Shown here one piece after another: positions 33,423 through 44,001 of a DNA stretch of 64,000 nucleotides (positions are counted from its first letter, which is position 1; each line of letters begins with the position of its first letter). The translations under genes were made by a program, and so were the position numbers. Source of the DNA: PALSA-505 sp035308365 (GTDB lineage: Bacteria > Actinomycetota > Actinomycetes > Streptosporangiales > Streptosporangiaceae); the NCBI GenBank assembly GCA_035308365.1, contig DATGGU010000097.1, forward strand, positions 6,260 to 70,259, written 5' to 3'. The notes below the pieces were generated by a model. It was not told the DNA's origin. It made no database searches and worked only from the letters and a program-made list of their open reading frames with translations.

Positions 33423-35821
33423 CCGCCGCCTGCACGCTCCGGCAAGAGGTACGCACACTGCTGCGAGCCCCCGCCGCGCGCGCCGCCTGGGCCGCGCTGG
33501 CCGAGGCCGGACCGTGGGGTGAGAACGATCCCCGCCCGCTGTACCGGCTGCTCGGCTCGCACCGGCTGCTCGCGCCGTCATGGCCGCGGGCGTTCGGCGG
33601 GCGGGACCTTCCGATGGCCGATGCGGCGGTCGTCGTGGACGAGATGATCGCCGCTGGCGTTCCCGATACCTTGCACACCCTGTCCGTGCAGATCTGCGGG
33701 AACTTCCTGCTCGGGGCCGGCACCCCGGCGCATCGCGCGGCGCTGCTGCCCGCGCTGGCCGCGGGCAGCAGGTTCTGCACGGTCCTGTACACCGAGCCGG
33801 GCGCAGGGTCCGACCTGGCAGCGCTCGAAACCGAGGCCCGTCAGGACACCGGCGGAACGTGGCGGGTCAGCGGGCACAAGCTCTTCAGCGTGCGCACCCG
33901 CCTCGCCGACATCGGCCTGGTCGCGGCCAGGACGTCCCGGGAGCAGGCCAGGTACCGCGGGCTCACCCTGTTCCTCGTGCCGCTCACCGCGCCAGGTGTC
34001 ACGATCGGCAAGCTCGGCTCGCTTGCCGATGAGGCGTTCGCCGACGTCCATCTCGACAACGTGCCCGTCGACGCCGCCTCGGTGGTGGGCGAGGTGGGCG
34101 AGGCCTGGGCGCTGATCACCGAGGCGCTGGCCCTCGAACGCACCGGCACCGACCATGCGGCGAAGGCCGCCGCGTGGCTGTCCGCCGCCGTCACAAGCCT
34201 CCGCGGCACCGGGGATACCGGCGCTTGGCGGGAACGGGCCGGGCAGCTGCGCACCCGGACAGCGGCAGCGCAGGCGATGTCCCGCCGCTGCGTGGGTGAG
34301 CTCGGCCGGGGCAGCCTTTCGCCGGTGCTCGCCGCCGCGACGAAGCTGTGGTGCAGCGAAACCGCGCGAGAGGTCGCGGAGTGGGCCGGGGAGGCCCTGG
34401 GTGAGGCCTCCCTGTGGCCTGCGGGCCAGCCGGGCGCCGTGGCGGACGGCCGGCTGGAGGCGGCCTACCGGGAGGCACCCGGCCTGGTCATCTCGGCGGG
34501 AACGTCGGAGATGATGCGCGAGCTGGTCGCCGGGGCAGGTCTGACCGCCGCGCTGCACGAGCAGCACAGCGGGCTACTGGCCGATCTGCGAGCCGCAGTA
34601 CGGGCTGCCGTAGAGTCTGATTCCGGCCAGAAAAGTAGGGTGCCAACCACCGAAACCAGCGTGGCAGGCACGGCAGCCCGCGAAAATCACACGGCGGATA
34701 CGGCGGCCCGCGAAACGCATGCGGCGGGTGCGGCAGTTCCTGGAACCGGCGTGGCAGGTACGGCGGCCCGGGAAAATCACACGGCGGGCCTTACGGCCGA
34801 CGAAACCCGTGCGGCGGGCGCGGCGGTCCCCGGAACCGGGGTGGCAGGTACGGCGGCCCGCGAAACCCAGACGGCGGGCACTGCGGCCCTTGGGGCCGGT
34901 GCGGCCGAGGCGGCAGCCGCCGGAACCTGCTGGCGGGAATTGGCTGGGCTCGGCCTGTTCCGGCTGGGGGTCGACGCCGCTGCGGGAGGGCTTGGGCTGG
35001 GGCCGGTCGCGCTGATTGCGGCCTGTGAGGAAATCGGGCGCTGTGGTTACGACGGCGGCGTGCTTGACACGCTGACCGTTGCCGCCGCGCTGGCCGGCGC
35101 CGGGCCGGCGCATCCCTGCTGGCCCCGCCTGCCGGCGCTGCTCGACGGTTCGGCGCGCGGAGCGATCGTGCTGCCCGGCCGGCCGTCCAGGCCGCTCACT
35201 GACCCGGGGCCAGGCGGGCTGCTGCTCGTCGGCCACGCCTCCCGTCCCGGCGGCATCCCCGCCGGATGGTCGCTGCTCGCGGCGGACGCACCCGGCGTCG
35301 CCCGGCAGGTCCGGCGGACCATGGCCGGCGAGGTCAGCACACTCGAACTCGACGCCGGCACCGGCGGCCACGCCCTGAGTGACGGCGACGAGACGCTGCT
35401 CGCCGGTGACCTGCTGCGCCGGTCCGCCTGGCTGACCGGCGCCATCCTGGCCTGCCTGACAGCCACCGAGCAGCGGGCCAGGTCACGCCGCCAGTTCGGT
35501 CACGCGCTCGCAGACAATCAGGCCGTCGCGCACCGGCTCGCCGACCTCGCCGTCGGTGCGGAAGCGCTGCGCACCCTGCTCTACGACGAGGCGGCCCGTG
35601 GTGACGCGGCCGGGCTCGCGGGTCCCGCGGGACTGCTCGCCGAGTCCGGCCGGCTCGCCAGGCGTGCCGCGGCCGTGGGCGTCCATCTGCACGGCGCGGC
35701 CGGCATGCTGGCCGGCTCGCCGGTGGAGCGGGCGTTCAGGAAGATCCCGCTGGTGATCGCCGGTGGCCTGCCTCCGGCGCTGCTCGACCAGCTGGCCACC
35801 GGCGGTCCGGCGCCAGCGTAG
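33419..35821 (+). CDS. Fused double acyl-CoA dehydrogenase-like flavoprotein
   Basis: 800 aa; start GTG 33419 lies in the NRPS-B stop (GTGA). The first half (~28-380) is a complete acyl-CoA dehydrogenase fold: APSWPRAFGG, YTEPGAGSDLAALE (FAD region) and the C-terminal ISAGTSEMMREL. A ~105-residue Ala/Thr/Gly repeat linker follows. The second half (~505-800) is shorter and diverged (RSRRQFGHALADNQAVAHRLADL, GAAGMLAGSPVERAFRKIP). Dehydrogenases of this type in NRPS/PKS clusters desaturate carrier-bound acyl or aminoacyl groups. Fusion of an active and a partner half resembles heterotetrameric FadE pairs. The substrate is unknown. Confidence 0.85.
34607..34636 (+). repeat. In-frame 30-bp repeat, diverged copy in the dehydrogenase linker
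   Basis: It encodes AVESDSGQKS at residues ~397-406, at the junction of the first dehydrogenase half and the linker. The frame is the same as in all other copies. It keeps GCCGTAG at its start and TTCCGGCCAG in the middle. Confidence 0.6.
34658..34905 (+). repeat. Degenerate tandem repeats in the dehydrogenase linker
   Basis: Units of the form GTAARENHTA and GAAVPGTGVA recur several times (e.g. GTGGCAGGTACGGCGGCCCG at 34749 and 34843). The linker is Ala/Gly/Thr-rich and probably disordered. Confidence 0.8.
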
Positions 35822-35831
35822 GGGAGTAAAA

Positions 35832-37205
35832 ATGACCGACGCCAAGCCGTTGATGCCGCCGCCCACCCCGGCGCCGGAACATGCCGGCCCGCGCGGTGGC
35901 GCGGCTGGCCTGTGGGTCCGGGTCACCAGGGGATCCGAGCTGTGGCAGCACGCCGACTTCCTGCGGCTGTGGGGAGGGCAGGCGATCTCCCAGGTCGGGT
36001 CCCAGATCACCCTGGTCGCGTTGCCGCTGATCGCGGTCGAGCGGCTGCACGCGACCGCTTCGGTGATGGGCGTGATCGGCGCGGTCGGCCGGCTGCCGTT
36101 CGTGCTGTACCTGGTCGCGGGTGTGTGGGTGGACCGGGTCAGGCGGCGGCGCGTGCTGCTCGGCGCCGATCTCGCCCGCGGCGCGCTGCTGCTGGTGATC
36201 CCGCTGTCGGCCGCGGCGCACGCGCTGTCCCTGTGGTTGCTCGGCGCCGTCCTGTTCGCGGTGATGACGCTCTCGGTGTGGTTCGACACGGCCTACATGT
36301 CCTACCTGCCGAGCCTGGTGGACAGGCGCCTGCTGATGCAGGGCAATTCGGTGATGGAGAGCACACGCTCGGGGGCCCAGGTGGTCGGCCCGAGCCTCGG
36401 CGGCATCCTGGTGGCGGCGCTCTCCGCTCCGGCCGCGATCGTCGCGGACGCCGTGTCTTTTTTCGTTTCGGCGTTCTCGCTGTGGCGGATCAGGCGCCCG
36501 GAACCCAAACCGGAGCCGGAGCGGTCGCTGGGGGTGGGCGGCATGTTCTCGGCGATCGGCGTGGGGCTGAAGTTCGTCGCCAAAGACCGGACCCTCGGAC
36601 CGCTCGCCCTGGCCATCGGGGTCAGTAACCTCGTCTGGGCGGCCGAACTGGCGCTGTACATCATCTACCTGGCCAAGGGGCTTGGCCTGCCGGCGGAGCT
36701 GATCGGCCTGGCGCTGGCCGCGGCCGGGCCCGGTGCGCTGGCCGGCTCGGCGCTGGCCGGCAAGATTCAGCGCAAGATCGGCGTCAGCGGCGCGATCACC
36801 GGCGGGCTGGCGTTGTTCGCCGTGTCGGCACTGCTCATCCCGGCCGCCCCGGCGCACCACGAGGCGCTGGCCACCGGGATGCTGATGGTCGCCGGGTTGG
36901 GCATGTCCGCCGGTGGCCAGGTCTGCGTCGTCAACGTGATGACCACGCGCCAGATGATGACGCCCGACCATCTGCTCGGCCGGGTCAACGCCTCGTTCCG
37001 GTTCATCGGCCTGGGCGTGTCGCCGCTGGGCTCGCTGCTCGGCGGCGCCCTCGGCGCCATCCTCGGCCTGCGCCTTGGCCTGCTCGTGGCGGTCCTCGGC
37101 ATGTTCCTCGCCCCCGTGATCGTGCTCGCGTCCCCGGTCCGGCGGGTGCGTGTGCTGCCATCCTCCCCGCCCGGCGAGGCAACCACCGGAAGCGGCCAGA
37201 GCTGA
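35832..37205 (+). CDS. MFS transporter (DHA3-like exporter)
   Basis: 457 aa with about 12 hydrophobic segments. The N-terminus has FLRLWGGQAISQVGSQI, typical of the MFS-3/DHA3 group, and the loop 2-3 motif is GVWVDRVRRRRVL. The start ATG 35832 has a GGGGAG site and follows the dehydrogenase stop by ten bases. Position inside the operon argues for export of, or self-protection from, the cluster product. Confidence 0.9.
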   Translation: MTDAKPLMPPPTPAPEHAGPRGGAAGLWVRVTRGSELWQHADFLRLWGGQAISQVGSQITLVALPLIAVERLHATASVMGVIGAVGRLPFVLYLVAGVWVDRVRRRRVLLGADLARGALLLVIPLSAAAHALSLWLLGAVLFAVMTLSVWFDTAYMSYLPSLVDRRLLMQGNSVMESTRSGAQVVGPSLGGILVAALSAPAAIVADAVSFFVSAFSLWRIRRPEPKPEPERSLGVGGMFSAIGVGLKFVAKDRTLGPLALAIGVSNLVWAAELALYIIYLAKGLGLPAELIGLALAAAGPGALAGSALAGKIQRKIGVSGAITGGLALFAVSALLIPAAPAHHEALATGMLMVAGLGMSAGGQVCVVNVMTTRQMMTPDHLLGRVNASFRFIGLGVSPLGSLLGGALGAILGLRLGLLVAVLGMFLAPVIVLASPVRRVRVLPSSPPGEATTGSGQS

Positions 37206-37211
37206 CCACTC

Positions 37212-37247
37212 ACCAACGGCAGAGCCTTTACCAACGGCAGAGCCTTT
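37212..37247 (+). repeat. Tandem 18-bp duplication before NRPS-C
   Basis: ACCAACGGCAGAGCCTTT occurs twice head to tail, followed by ACC, in the 61-base gap before NRPS-C. The GGAGGG ribosome site comes right after. It is the only sizeable gap inside the operon. Confidence 0.85.
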
Positions 37248-37266
37248 ACCACCGGAGGGACCGGAT

Positions 37267-40200
37267 ATGGCGCGCGCGATGACCCGCGAGGTGCTGGACG
37301 TCTACCCGCTCACCCCGGCGCAGCAGGGCATCCTGGCAGAGACCCTGGCCAGCCAGGCCGCGCCGGCCTATCTCCAGCAGCATGTGCTGGAGATCACCGG
37401 GATCGCTGACCCGGAGGTACTGCGGCAGGCGTTCGCGGGACTGGTTGCCCGGCATGACGCGCTGCGCACGGCGTTCGTCTGGGACGTGGCCGACCAGCCA
37501 CTGCAGGTCGTGCGGCACAGCGCCGAGGTAGCGCTCACCCTGGAAGATGTCCGCGGCGCCGGGGCCGGGGTGATCGCCGCCAGGCAGGCGCGGCTGCTGG
37601 CGGCGGAAACCAGGATCCCGTTCGACCTGCAACGGCCTCCGTTGCTGCGGGTCAGGGCGCTGCGTACCGGCGACGTGTGCTGGCTGCTGATCGTCACCCA
37701 CCATCACCTGGTCCTCGACGGCTGGAGCGTCTCACTGCTGCATGGTGAGCTGGCCGAGATGCTCGCGGCCATCGGCGCAGGGCGCGAGCCGCGGTTGCCA
37801 GCGCCGCGGCCGTTCCGCGAGTTCGTGACCTGGCAGCGGGACAAGCGTGACGCCGACGCGGACGCCGCCTACCTCTGCGGGCTGCTGGGCAGCGTCACGT
37901 CCGCCACCCCCCTCGGAAGCGACCTTCCGCCCGCTGGCTGGCTGGCCGGCCAGGCGGGTACCACCGCCGGCCCGGTTACCGTGTTCCGCCCGATAACCGG
38001 CGACGACCACCCGGCCCTGGCCGCCCGGCGGGCGGGGGTGCGGCCGTCCGCGGTGGTGCACGCCGCCTGGGCGCTACTGCTCGCCCGCTGGTCCGGCCGC
38101 CAGGATGTGGTGTTCGGCACTGCGGTCGCCGGACGCCCCGGCGAGCTCGACGGGGCGGGCCAGCGGATCGGCATGTTCCTGAACACCGCCGTGCTTCGAG
38201 TCGGGACTAGCGGCGAGGCACCCGCTGGTGCCTGGCTGCGCCAGGTCCAGGAATCGCTGGACCGGTCCAGGAGGCACGAGCACGCGCCGCTGGCCCTGGC
38301 CGTGCGCAGCAGCGCCGTCCCGCCCGGCGCACCGCTGCTGACCAGCGTGCTGGCGTTCCAGAACTACTGGCGGCCAGAGCACGGCGACATCGCGGCCGGT
38401 GATCCGGCGGGTGCAGCGGTGCGACTGCGGGTCATCTCCAGAGCCGAGCAGCCTGGCCTGCCGCTCACCGTGGCCGTGGCGCTGCCGGACGAGGGCGTGT
38501 GGGTCCGCGTCGGCTACGACCCGGCGCAGGTCGGCCGCACGGCGGCGCAGAGCGTCGCGGAGACGTTCGCGAGCCTGGTCACGCGCCTCGCCGCCGTGGA
38601 CCCCAGCACCCCGCTGGCAAGCATCCCGGCCGGCCCGTCCGCGCCGCCACCGCGGGACGAGCCACCAGCTCGCGAGCTGATGGACGCCATGGCCGCCAGG
38701 CTCGGCGGACAGCGAGCGGATGCGGTTGTCACCAGTGCCGCCGGCGCCCTGACCGGTCCCGATCTGCTGGCGGCAGTGCGCCGGACCGAGGCCCGGCTGC
38801 GGCCGGTGCTCAAGGGCCTGGCAGCCCCGGCGGTCGCTGTCTGCGCGCCTCCTGGTCTCTCGCTGGTCACCGGCCTGCTGGCCACGCTGGCCTGCGGCGC
38901 TGTTCCCGTGCTCGCCGACCCGTATCTGCCTGCCGCCGAGCTGCCCGTGTGGCTGGCTGGCCGGCCGGTCCTGATACCCGAGGACGCCGTGCTCGCGGCC
39001 AGCCCCGCATCGCCGGTGGTGCGGATCGCCGGCCCGGCGGCCGGAGCCGAACCAGCTCCGGGTGGCCGGCCGGCGCTGGCGCATCCGGGGCAGCGGGCCC
39101 TCGCGTTCGGCGCGGAACTGATCCGCGGCAGCCTCCGGCTCACCGCTGACGATGTGGTGCTCGCCGTGCTCGTGGCCGAGGACCCGGTGCTTCCCTCGCT
39201 CGTCCTCGCCGCGATCGCCGCCGGATGCCGGCTGGAGCTGCGCGAGCCGGGGGCGGCTTCGGCGGGCCTGGCCGGTGAGCCTGTGGCAGTCCCGCCCGCA
39301 CAGCTCCCGACCGTCCTGGTGGCGGCCGCCCCGACCGCGATCCGCCTGCTGGACGGCTGTGCGCCAGGCGCGCGGATTGTGCTGTCCGGCGAACCGCCGG
39401 CGCCGGATGCTGTCGAATGCGCGCTCGCCTCCGGCCGTGCCGTCTGGCGGCTGTGGGCCTCGGGCCGGACCGGCGGTGCGGATGCCTGCACCGAGTTGCG
39501 GCGGCCCGCCGAGGCGTTGCTGCTCGGACCCGTGCCAGGCGGCATGGCCGCCGATGACGCCGGCCAGCCGGTGCCACCAGGGGGGACCGGTGAGCTCGTG
39601 ATCGTCCGCCCGGCGGGCCCATGCCAGGCTGGCATCAGGGTCCGCTCGGCCGGCCTCGATGGCGGGCTGGCGGTCCTTGAGCAGCTCGGCCGTGGCAGCG
39701 CCGGCGAGCTGGCGCTCACCGGCCACCTGCTGGGCCTGGACGGCGGTATCGCCGCGGCCACGGTGACCATGGGTCCCGGCGGCGAGCCGCACGCCTGGGT
39801 GGTTCCCGCGGGAGGTGCAGACGCGCTCGCGGCGGCGCGGGCCGCCGCAGCCGCACTGCCCGCCCGGGCGCGCCCCGTCGGCTACACCACCGTGCCGGAG
39901 CTGCCGATCGCACGTCACGGCGGCACGGACACCGATGCGCTGACCGCCGCGCTCCAGCCGGCCCGCCAGCCCGCGCCTGCGGCCCGCCGCGATCAGGTGC
40001 TGGCCCGCCTCGATGCACTGCCGCCTGAGATCCGCGAGGCCTTCACCAGCAAACTTCGCTCGCTCGCCGCCCGTACCCCGGCACCGGCCAGCCACGTCAG
40101 CCAGTCGGCCTGGCAGCGCGTGGCCGCCCATGACCAGGCGCGGGCCGAGCACCTGGCTTACTGGCGGCAGGTGCTCGACGGGGCGCAAGCCGCCGCCTGG

Positions 40201-43200
40201 CCAGTGCCCCCGTACCAGGCCGGCCCGGCGGAAACGGTCCAGCGGCCGGCGGCCGCCGCCACCGAATCCGAGTGGATCGCCGCGGCGGCCACCGCGCTCG
40301 CGCTCCTTTCCGGCACGGAAGACGTGCTGCTCGGGGTCGTGCTTGCGCCCGGCACAAGTAACGGTCCCGCCGTGAGCCAGGGCCTCGGCGGCCCACGCAC
40401 GCTGCCACTGCGGGTGAGCGCCGGCGGCGGGCAACCATTCGCCGTGACCGTGGCCGCGGTGACCTCGGCACTGCGGGCCGCCCGCTCGCACGCCGACATC
40501 CCCGGGACGCTCCTCGACCCGCTGCTGCCCGGACCGTTCGCGCTTTCAGTGCTCCTGCACCAGCACGCAGACGGCCCGGCCCGCCACGACGAAGCCGCAA
40601 TCGTGCTCAGCATCGCCCCCGGCGTGCTGACCGCCCGCCACACGCCCCACCTCGCTCACCACGTGGACGCCGGGCGGCTGGCCGATCTGACCGTCGGCAT
40701 CGCCGAGGCCGGCACCGCCGGCCCCGAACGTAAGCTGCTGCCTGCGGACCTCACCGGAGCCGGGGCGCGGGCGGAACTGCTCCGGCTCGGTGACGGCGGC
40801 CAGGCAGACCACCGGGCACCGGTCACCGTCGGCGACGCGATCCTGGCCCGGGCCGCGGCCAGCCCCGAAGCGACGGCCGTGGAGGCACCGGACGGCGTGC
40901 TCAGCTACGGCGAGCTGGTTACGCGCGCCCGTGCCATGGCAGCCAGGCTGGGCGCCCTGGGCGTCGGGCCCGAAGACCGGGTCGCTGTGTGCCTGCCGCG
41001 GCAGGCGGCCATGGTCTGGGCGCCGCTGGCCGTCATGCTCGCCGGGGCCGCGTATGTGCCGCTCGACCCCGATCACCCCGACGAGCGGCTGCGGCTGGTG
41101 CTGGTGGATGCGTGTGTGCGTCACGTGCTCACCACGGCCACCGAGGCCGGACGGTTCCCGGCCGGCCTGACCGTTGTCGCGGTCGGCACCGAAGGCCAGG
41201 ACGAGCTCCCGGCCGCCGAGGCGCCAGCCGCTCTCCCGCAGGCGGCCGCGTACGTGCTCTACACCTCGGGCAGCACCGGACAGCCAAAGGGAGTGCTCGT
41301 CGAGCAGCGCGCGGTCGCCAGTTTCTGCGCACACATCGCCCGCGCCTATCACATCGGCCCGGGCACCAGGCTGCTGGCGTTCGCCGCGCCGACGTTCGAC
41401 GTCTCGGTGTTCGAACTGTGGGCGGGGCTGTCCGCCGGAGCCACGGTGGTGCTCGCGGGCAGCGAGGAGCGGCAATCTCCGGAGGCACTGCAGCGGCTGC
41501 TGGCCGGCAAGCGGGTCACCTGTGCGGAGCTGCCGCCGAGCATCATGCCCCTGCTCGATCCCGGATACCTCCCGGACCTGCGCCTGGTCTCCGTCGGCGG
41601 GGAGGCGCCCGCGGGAAACCTGGTGGACACCTGGGCCACCGGCGAGCGTGAGTTCTGGAACGGCTACGGCCCCACCGAGACGACCGTCGCGGTCACCCTG
41701 ATGCGCTGCCATCCGCCATCGGGCGGGAGGGTGCCGCCCATCGGGCTGCCGATGGCAGGTCACCGCGCCTACGTGCTCGACGAATCCGGGCGGCTGGTCC
41801 CGCCCGGTGTGCCCGGCGAGCTGTGCGTCGCGGGACCTGGGCTGGCCCGGGGCTACCTGGGCATGCCGGGGCAGACCGCCACCAGCTTCGTGGCCGACCC
41901 GTACGGGCCGCCCGGGACACGCATGTACCGCACCGGCGACCTGGCCAGGTGGACCGCTTCGGGTGTGCTCGAATTCCTCGGCCGGGCCGACCGGCAGGTC
42001 AAGATCCGCGGTTTCCGGGTGGAGCCCGCCGAGGTGGAAGCCGCGCTCGCCGGCCATCCAGCGGTCCGGCAGGTCACGGTTCAGCCCTGGGACGCACCGG
42101 ACGGCACCCGGCACCTGGCCGCCTACGTGGTGCCCGCGGACGGCCAGGACCCGCCGTCGCTTCCCGGGCTCCGGGCCACCGCGGCAGGCCGGCTGCCCGC
42201 GCACATGCTGCCGACCCGGCTGGCCGTCCTGCCCGGGCTGCCGCTCACCCCGGCCGGCAAGGTGGACAGGAAGGCACTGCCCGAGCCCGTGGCGGACAGC
42301 ACACCGGCCAGCGACATGACCGAGTGGAGCCAGGCCGAGCGCATCCTCGCCCAGGACGTGATCGGCCCGCTGATCGGCGTGGCCAGCCCAGGCCGCGACG
42401 AGGGGTTCTTCGAGCTGGGCGGCAACTCCATCCAGGCGGCCCAGGTCACAGCCAGAGTGCGGGACACGTTCGGGACCGAGATCAGCCTGGTCGACTTCTT
42501 CCGCGAGCCAACGGTGGCCGGGCTGGCGAAGCTGGTCGACCGGGCCCGGCCAGGAGCCGCAGGGAGGAATTCTGGCCCAGAAGGCACCGGGTACCGGATG
42601 ACCGACGGCGCCACCCTGCCGCTGTCCTACCCGCAGGCAACCCTGTACGCGGCCTGTCAGGCCGACGGCGACCTGCCGGGTTACCACGCGCCGATGGCAC
42701 TGCGGCTGCGGGGTCCGCTCAACCTGAACGCCCTGCACGCCGCGTTCGGCTGGCTCACCGAGCGGCACGCTCCGCTGCGGGTGATCTTCACGGCAGGCGC
42801 CGGTGGCCCGGTGCAGACGGTCCGCCCGCCGGCCAGCCCCTCGTTCGAGGTGAGCGATGTGCCTGACGAGGCACCCGAGGCGCGTGAGCGCCTGCTGCGG
42901 CAGGCCGTCGGCGCGGCGGCCGCGCAGCCGTTCGACCTGGCCAATGGGCCACTGCTGCGGGTCAGGGTGCACCGGCTGGCCGACGGCGACCACGTGCTGC
43001 AGTGGACGATCCATCACCTCGTCACCGACGGCTGGTCGACCGGTGTCCAGCTGGACGAGATCGGGACCGCCTATCACGCCTTCGCGGCCGGGCAGCGGCC
43101 CGCGCTGCCGCCGCTGGTCCGCGACTACGGCGATTTCATCTCCTGGCACCGCGGCTACGTCGCCAGCCAGCGCTACGCTGCGGACCTGGACTGGTGGCGG

Positions 43201-44001
43201 CGCAACCTGGCCGGCTTGCCGGCCGACCTCAGGCTGGCCCGCCCACCCGGCACACCCGAGCCTGACTGCCCGGCGGTCACCCGGTTCCGGCACGGCTGGC
43301 GCAACCTGCGGCTGCCGGACGCCACCGCCACCGGGGTCAGGCAGTTCACCCGGGCGCACGGCGTCACACTGTTCATGACCTGCCTGGCCGTCCAGGCGAT
43401 CCTGATCGGCGCGGAGACCGGCAGCGACGACGTCCTCGTCCTCACCCCCCATGCGCTGCGCGTGCGCTCCGAGTGGGAGCACCTCGTCGGCTGGTTCGCC
43501 AACCCCCTCGCGCTGCGGCTGCGGCTGCCTGCCGGCCAGACGTTCGCGGAGCTCACCGCCCACGCGAGGCAGGTATGTACAGCCGCCTTCGCCCACGGCC
43601 ATGTCCCGTTCGAACTGCTGCGCGCCGAACTGGGCCTTCCGGCGGCCACGCTCACCGCCCAGTCGTCGGTGATGAACGCCCCGCCCCGGCTTCCGGGCTT
43701 CCGCGGGTTCGCCATAAGCGTCGCAGCCGACGACAGCGGGCGGGATTTCACCCCCGTCATGGAGGTCTACAGCCCGCCAGGAACGAGATACCAGTTCAGC
43801 GTCGTGCTCAGGGAACGCCACGACGGAACCATCGCCGGCGGCCTGGAATTCGACGCCTCCGCCGTCGCCCCCGCCGTGGCCGACCGCTGGCACGCCGCAT
43901 TCCTGTCGGTCCTCGCCGCCGGGACGACGGCGCCAGGAACCGCCGTCGCCGGCCTGGCCCGGCTGGCCCGCGACCCGCGCGCCGTGGGGCGGGTGAGCTA
44001 G
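37267..44001 (+). CDS. NRPS-C: C-(degenerate A)-(degenerate C)-A-PCP-C
   Basis: 2244 aa. C1 (~8-458) has intact HHLVLDG. Residues ~460-900 keep the length and spacing of an adenylation domain but lack the P-loop, YGPTE, YRTGD and the catalytic Lys. Residues ~940-1165 match only the second half of a C domain. A complete A follows (~1190-1675: YTSGSTGQPKG, GYGPTETT, YRTGD, TPAGK; pocket by eye D-V-F-E-S-G-G-V-A-K, substrate not assigned). PCP Ser is in LGGNSIQAA (~1720). The terminal C (~1780-2220) has HHLVTDG. With no TE or reductase domain, release by the terminal C domain is likely. Confidence 0.9.
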   Translation: MARAMTREVLDVYPLTPAQQGILAETLASQAAPAYLQQHVLEITGIADPEVLRQAFAGLVARHDALRTAFVWDVADQPLQVVRHSAEVALTLEDVRGAGAGVIAARQARLLAAETRIPFDLQRPPLLRVRALRTGDVCWLLIVTHHHLVLDGWSVSLLHGELAEMLAAIGAGREPRLPAPRPFREFVTWQRDKRDADADAAYLCGLLGSVTSATPLGSDLPPAGWLAGQAGTTAGPVTVFRPITGDDHPALAARRAGVRPSAVVHAAWALLLARWSGRQDVVFGTAVAGRPGELDGAGQRIGMFLNTAVLRVGTSGEAPAGAWLRQVQESLDRSRRHEHAPLALAVRSSAVPPGAPLLTSVLAFQNYWRPEHGDIAAGDPAGAAVRLRVISRAEQPGLPLTVAVALPDEGVWVRVGYDPAQVGRTAAQSVAETFASLVTRLAAVDPSTPLASIPAGPSAPPPRDEPPARELMDAMAARLGGQRADAVVTSAAGALTGPDLLAAVRRTEARLRPVLKGLAAPAVAVCAPPGLSLVTGLLATLACGAVPVLADPYLPAAELPVWLAGRPVLIPEDAVLAASPASPVVRIAGPAAGAEPAPGGRPALAHPGQRALAFGAELIRGSLRLTADDVVLAVLVAEDPVLPSLVLAAIAAGCRLELREPGAASAGLAGEPVAVPPAQLPTVLVAAAPTAIRLLDGCAPGARIVLSGEPPAPDAVECALASGRAVWRLWASGRTGGADACTELRRPAEALLLGPVPGGMAADDAGQPVPPGGTGELVIVRPAGPCQAGIRVRSAGLDGGLAVLEQLGRGSAGELALTGHLLGLDGGIAAATVTMGPGGEPHAWVVPAGGADALAAARAAAAALPARARPVGYTTVPELPIARHGGTDTDALTAALQPARQPAPAARRDQVLARLDALPPEIREAFTSKLRSLAARTPAPASHVSQSAWQRVAAHDQARAEHLAYWRQVLDGAQAAAWPVPPYQAGPAETVQRPAAAATESEWIAAAATALALLSGTEDVLLGVVLAPGTSNGPAVSQGLGGPRTLPLRVSAGGGQPFAVTVAAVTSALRAARSHADIPGTLLDPLLPGPFALSVLLHQHADGPARHDEAAIVLSIAPGVLTARHTPHLAHHVDAGRLADLTVGIAEAGTAGPERKLLPADLTGAGARAELLRLGDGGQADHRAPVTVGDAILARAAASPEATAVEAPDGVLSYGELVTRARAMAARLGALGVGPEDRVAVCLPRQAAMVWAPLAVMLAGAAYVPLDPDHPDERLRLVLVDACVRHVLTTATEAGRFPAGLTVVAVGTEGQDELPAAEAPAALPQAAAYVLYTSGSTGQPKGVLVEQRAVASFCAHIARAYHIGPGTRLLAFAAPTFDVSVFELWAGLSAGATVVLAGSEERQSPEALQRLLAGKRVTCAELPPSIMPLLDPGYLPDLRLVSVGGEAPAGNLVDTWATGEREFWNGYGPTETTVAVTLMRCHPPSGGRVPPIGLPMAGHRAYVLDESGRLVPPGVPGELCVAGPGLARGYLGMPGQTATSFVADPYGPPGTRMYRTGDLARWTASGVLEFLGRADRQVKIRGFRVEPAEVEAALAGHPAVRQVTVQPWDAPDGTRHLAAYVVPADGQDPPSLPGLRATAAGRLPAHMLPTRLAVLPGLPLTPAGKVDRKALPEPVADSTPASDMTEWSQAERILAQDVIGPLIGVASPGRDEGFFELGGNSIQAAQVTARVRDTFGTEISLVDFFREPTVAGLAKLVDRARPGAAGRNSGPEGTGYRMTDGATLPLSYPQATLYAACQADGDLPGYHAPMALRLRGPLNLNALHAAFGWLTERHAPLRVIFTAGAGGPVQTVRPPASPSFEVSDVPDEAPEARERLLRQAVGAAAAQPFDLANGPLLRVRVHRLADGDHVLQWTIHHLVTDGWSTGVQLDEIGTAYHAFAAGQRPALPPLVRDYGDFISWHRGYVASQRYAADLDWWRRNLAGLPADLRLARPPGTPEPDCPAVTRFRHGWRNLRLPDATATGVRQFTRAHGVTLFMTCLAVQAILIGAETGSDDVLVLTPHALRVRSEWEHLVGWFANPLALRLRLPAGQTFAELTAHARQVCTAAFAHGHVPFELLRAELGLPAATLTAQSSVMNAPPRLPGFRGFAISVAADDSGRDFTPVMEVYSPPGTRYQFSVVLRERHDGTIAGGLEFDASAVAPAVADRWHAAFLSVLAAGTTAPGTAVAGLARLARDPRAVGRVS
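42556..42585 (+). repeat. In-frame 30-bp repeat, diverged copy in NRPS-C
   Basis: It encodes AAGRNSGPEG in the linker between PCP and terminal C, in the same frame as the other copies. GCC-GCA-GGG at the start and GGC-CCA-GAA at the end align codon by codon with the pheS copies. Confidence 0.6.
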
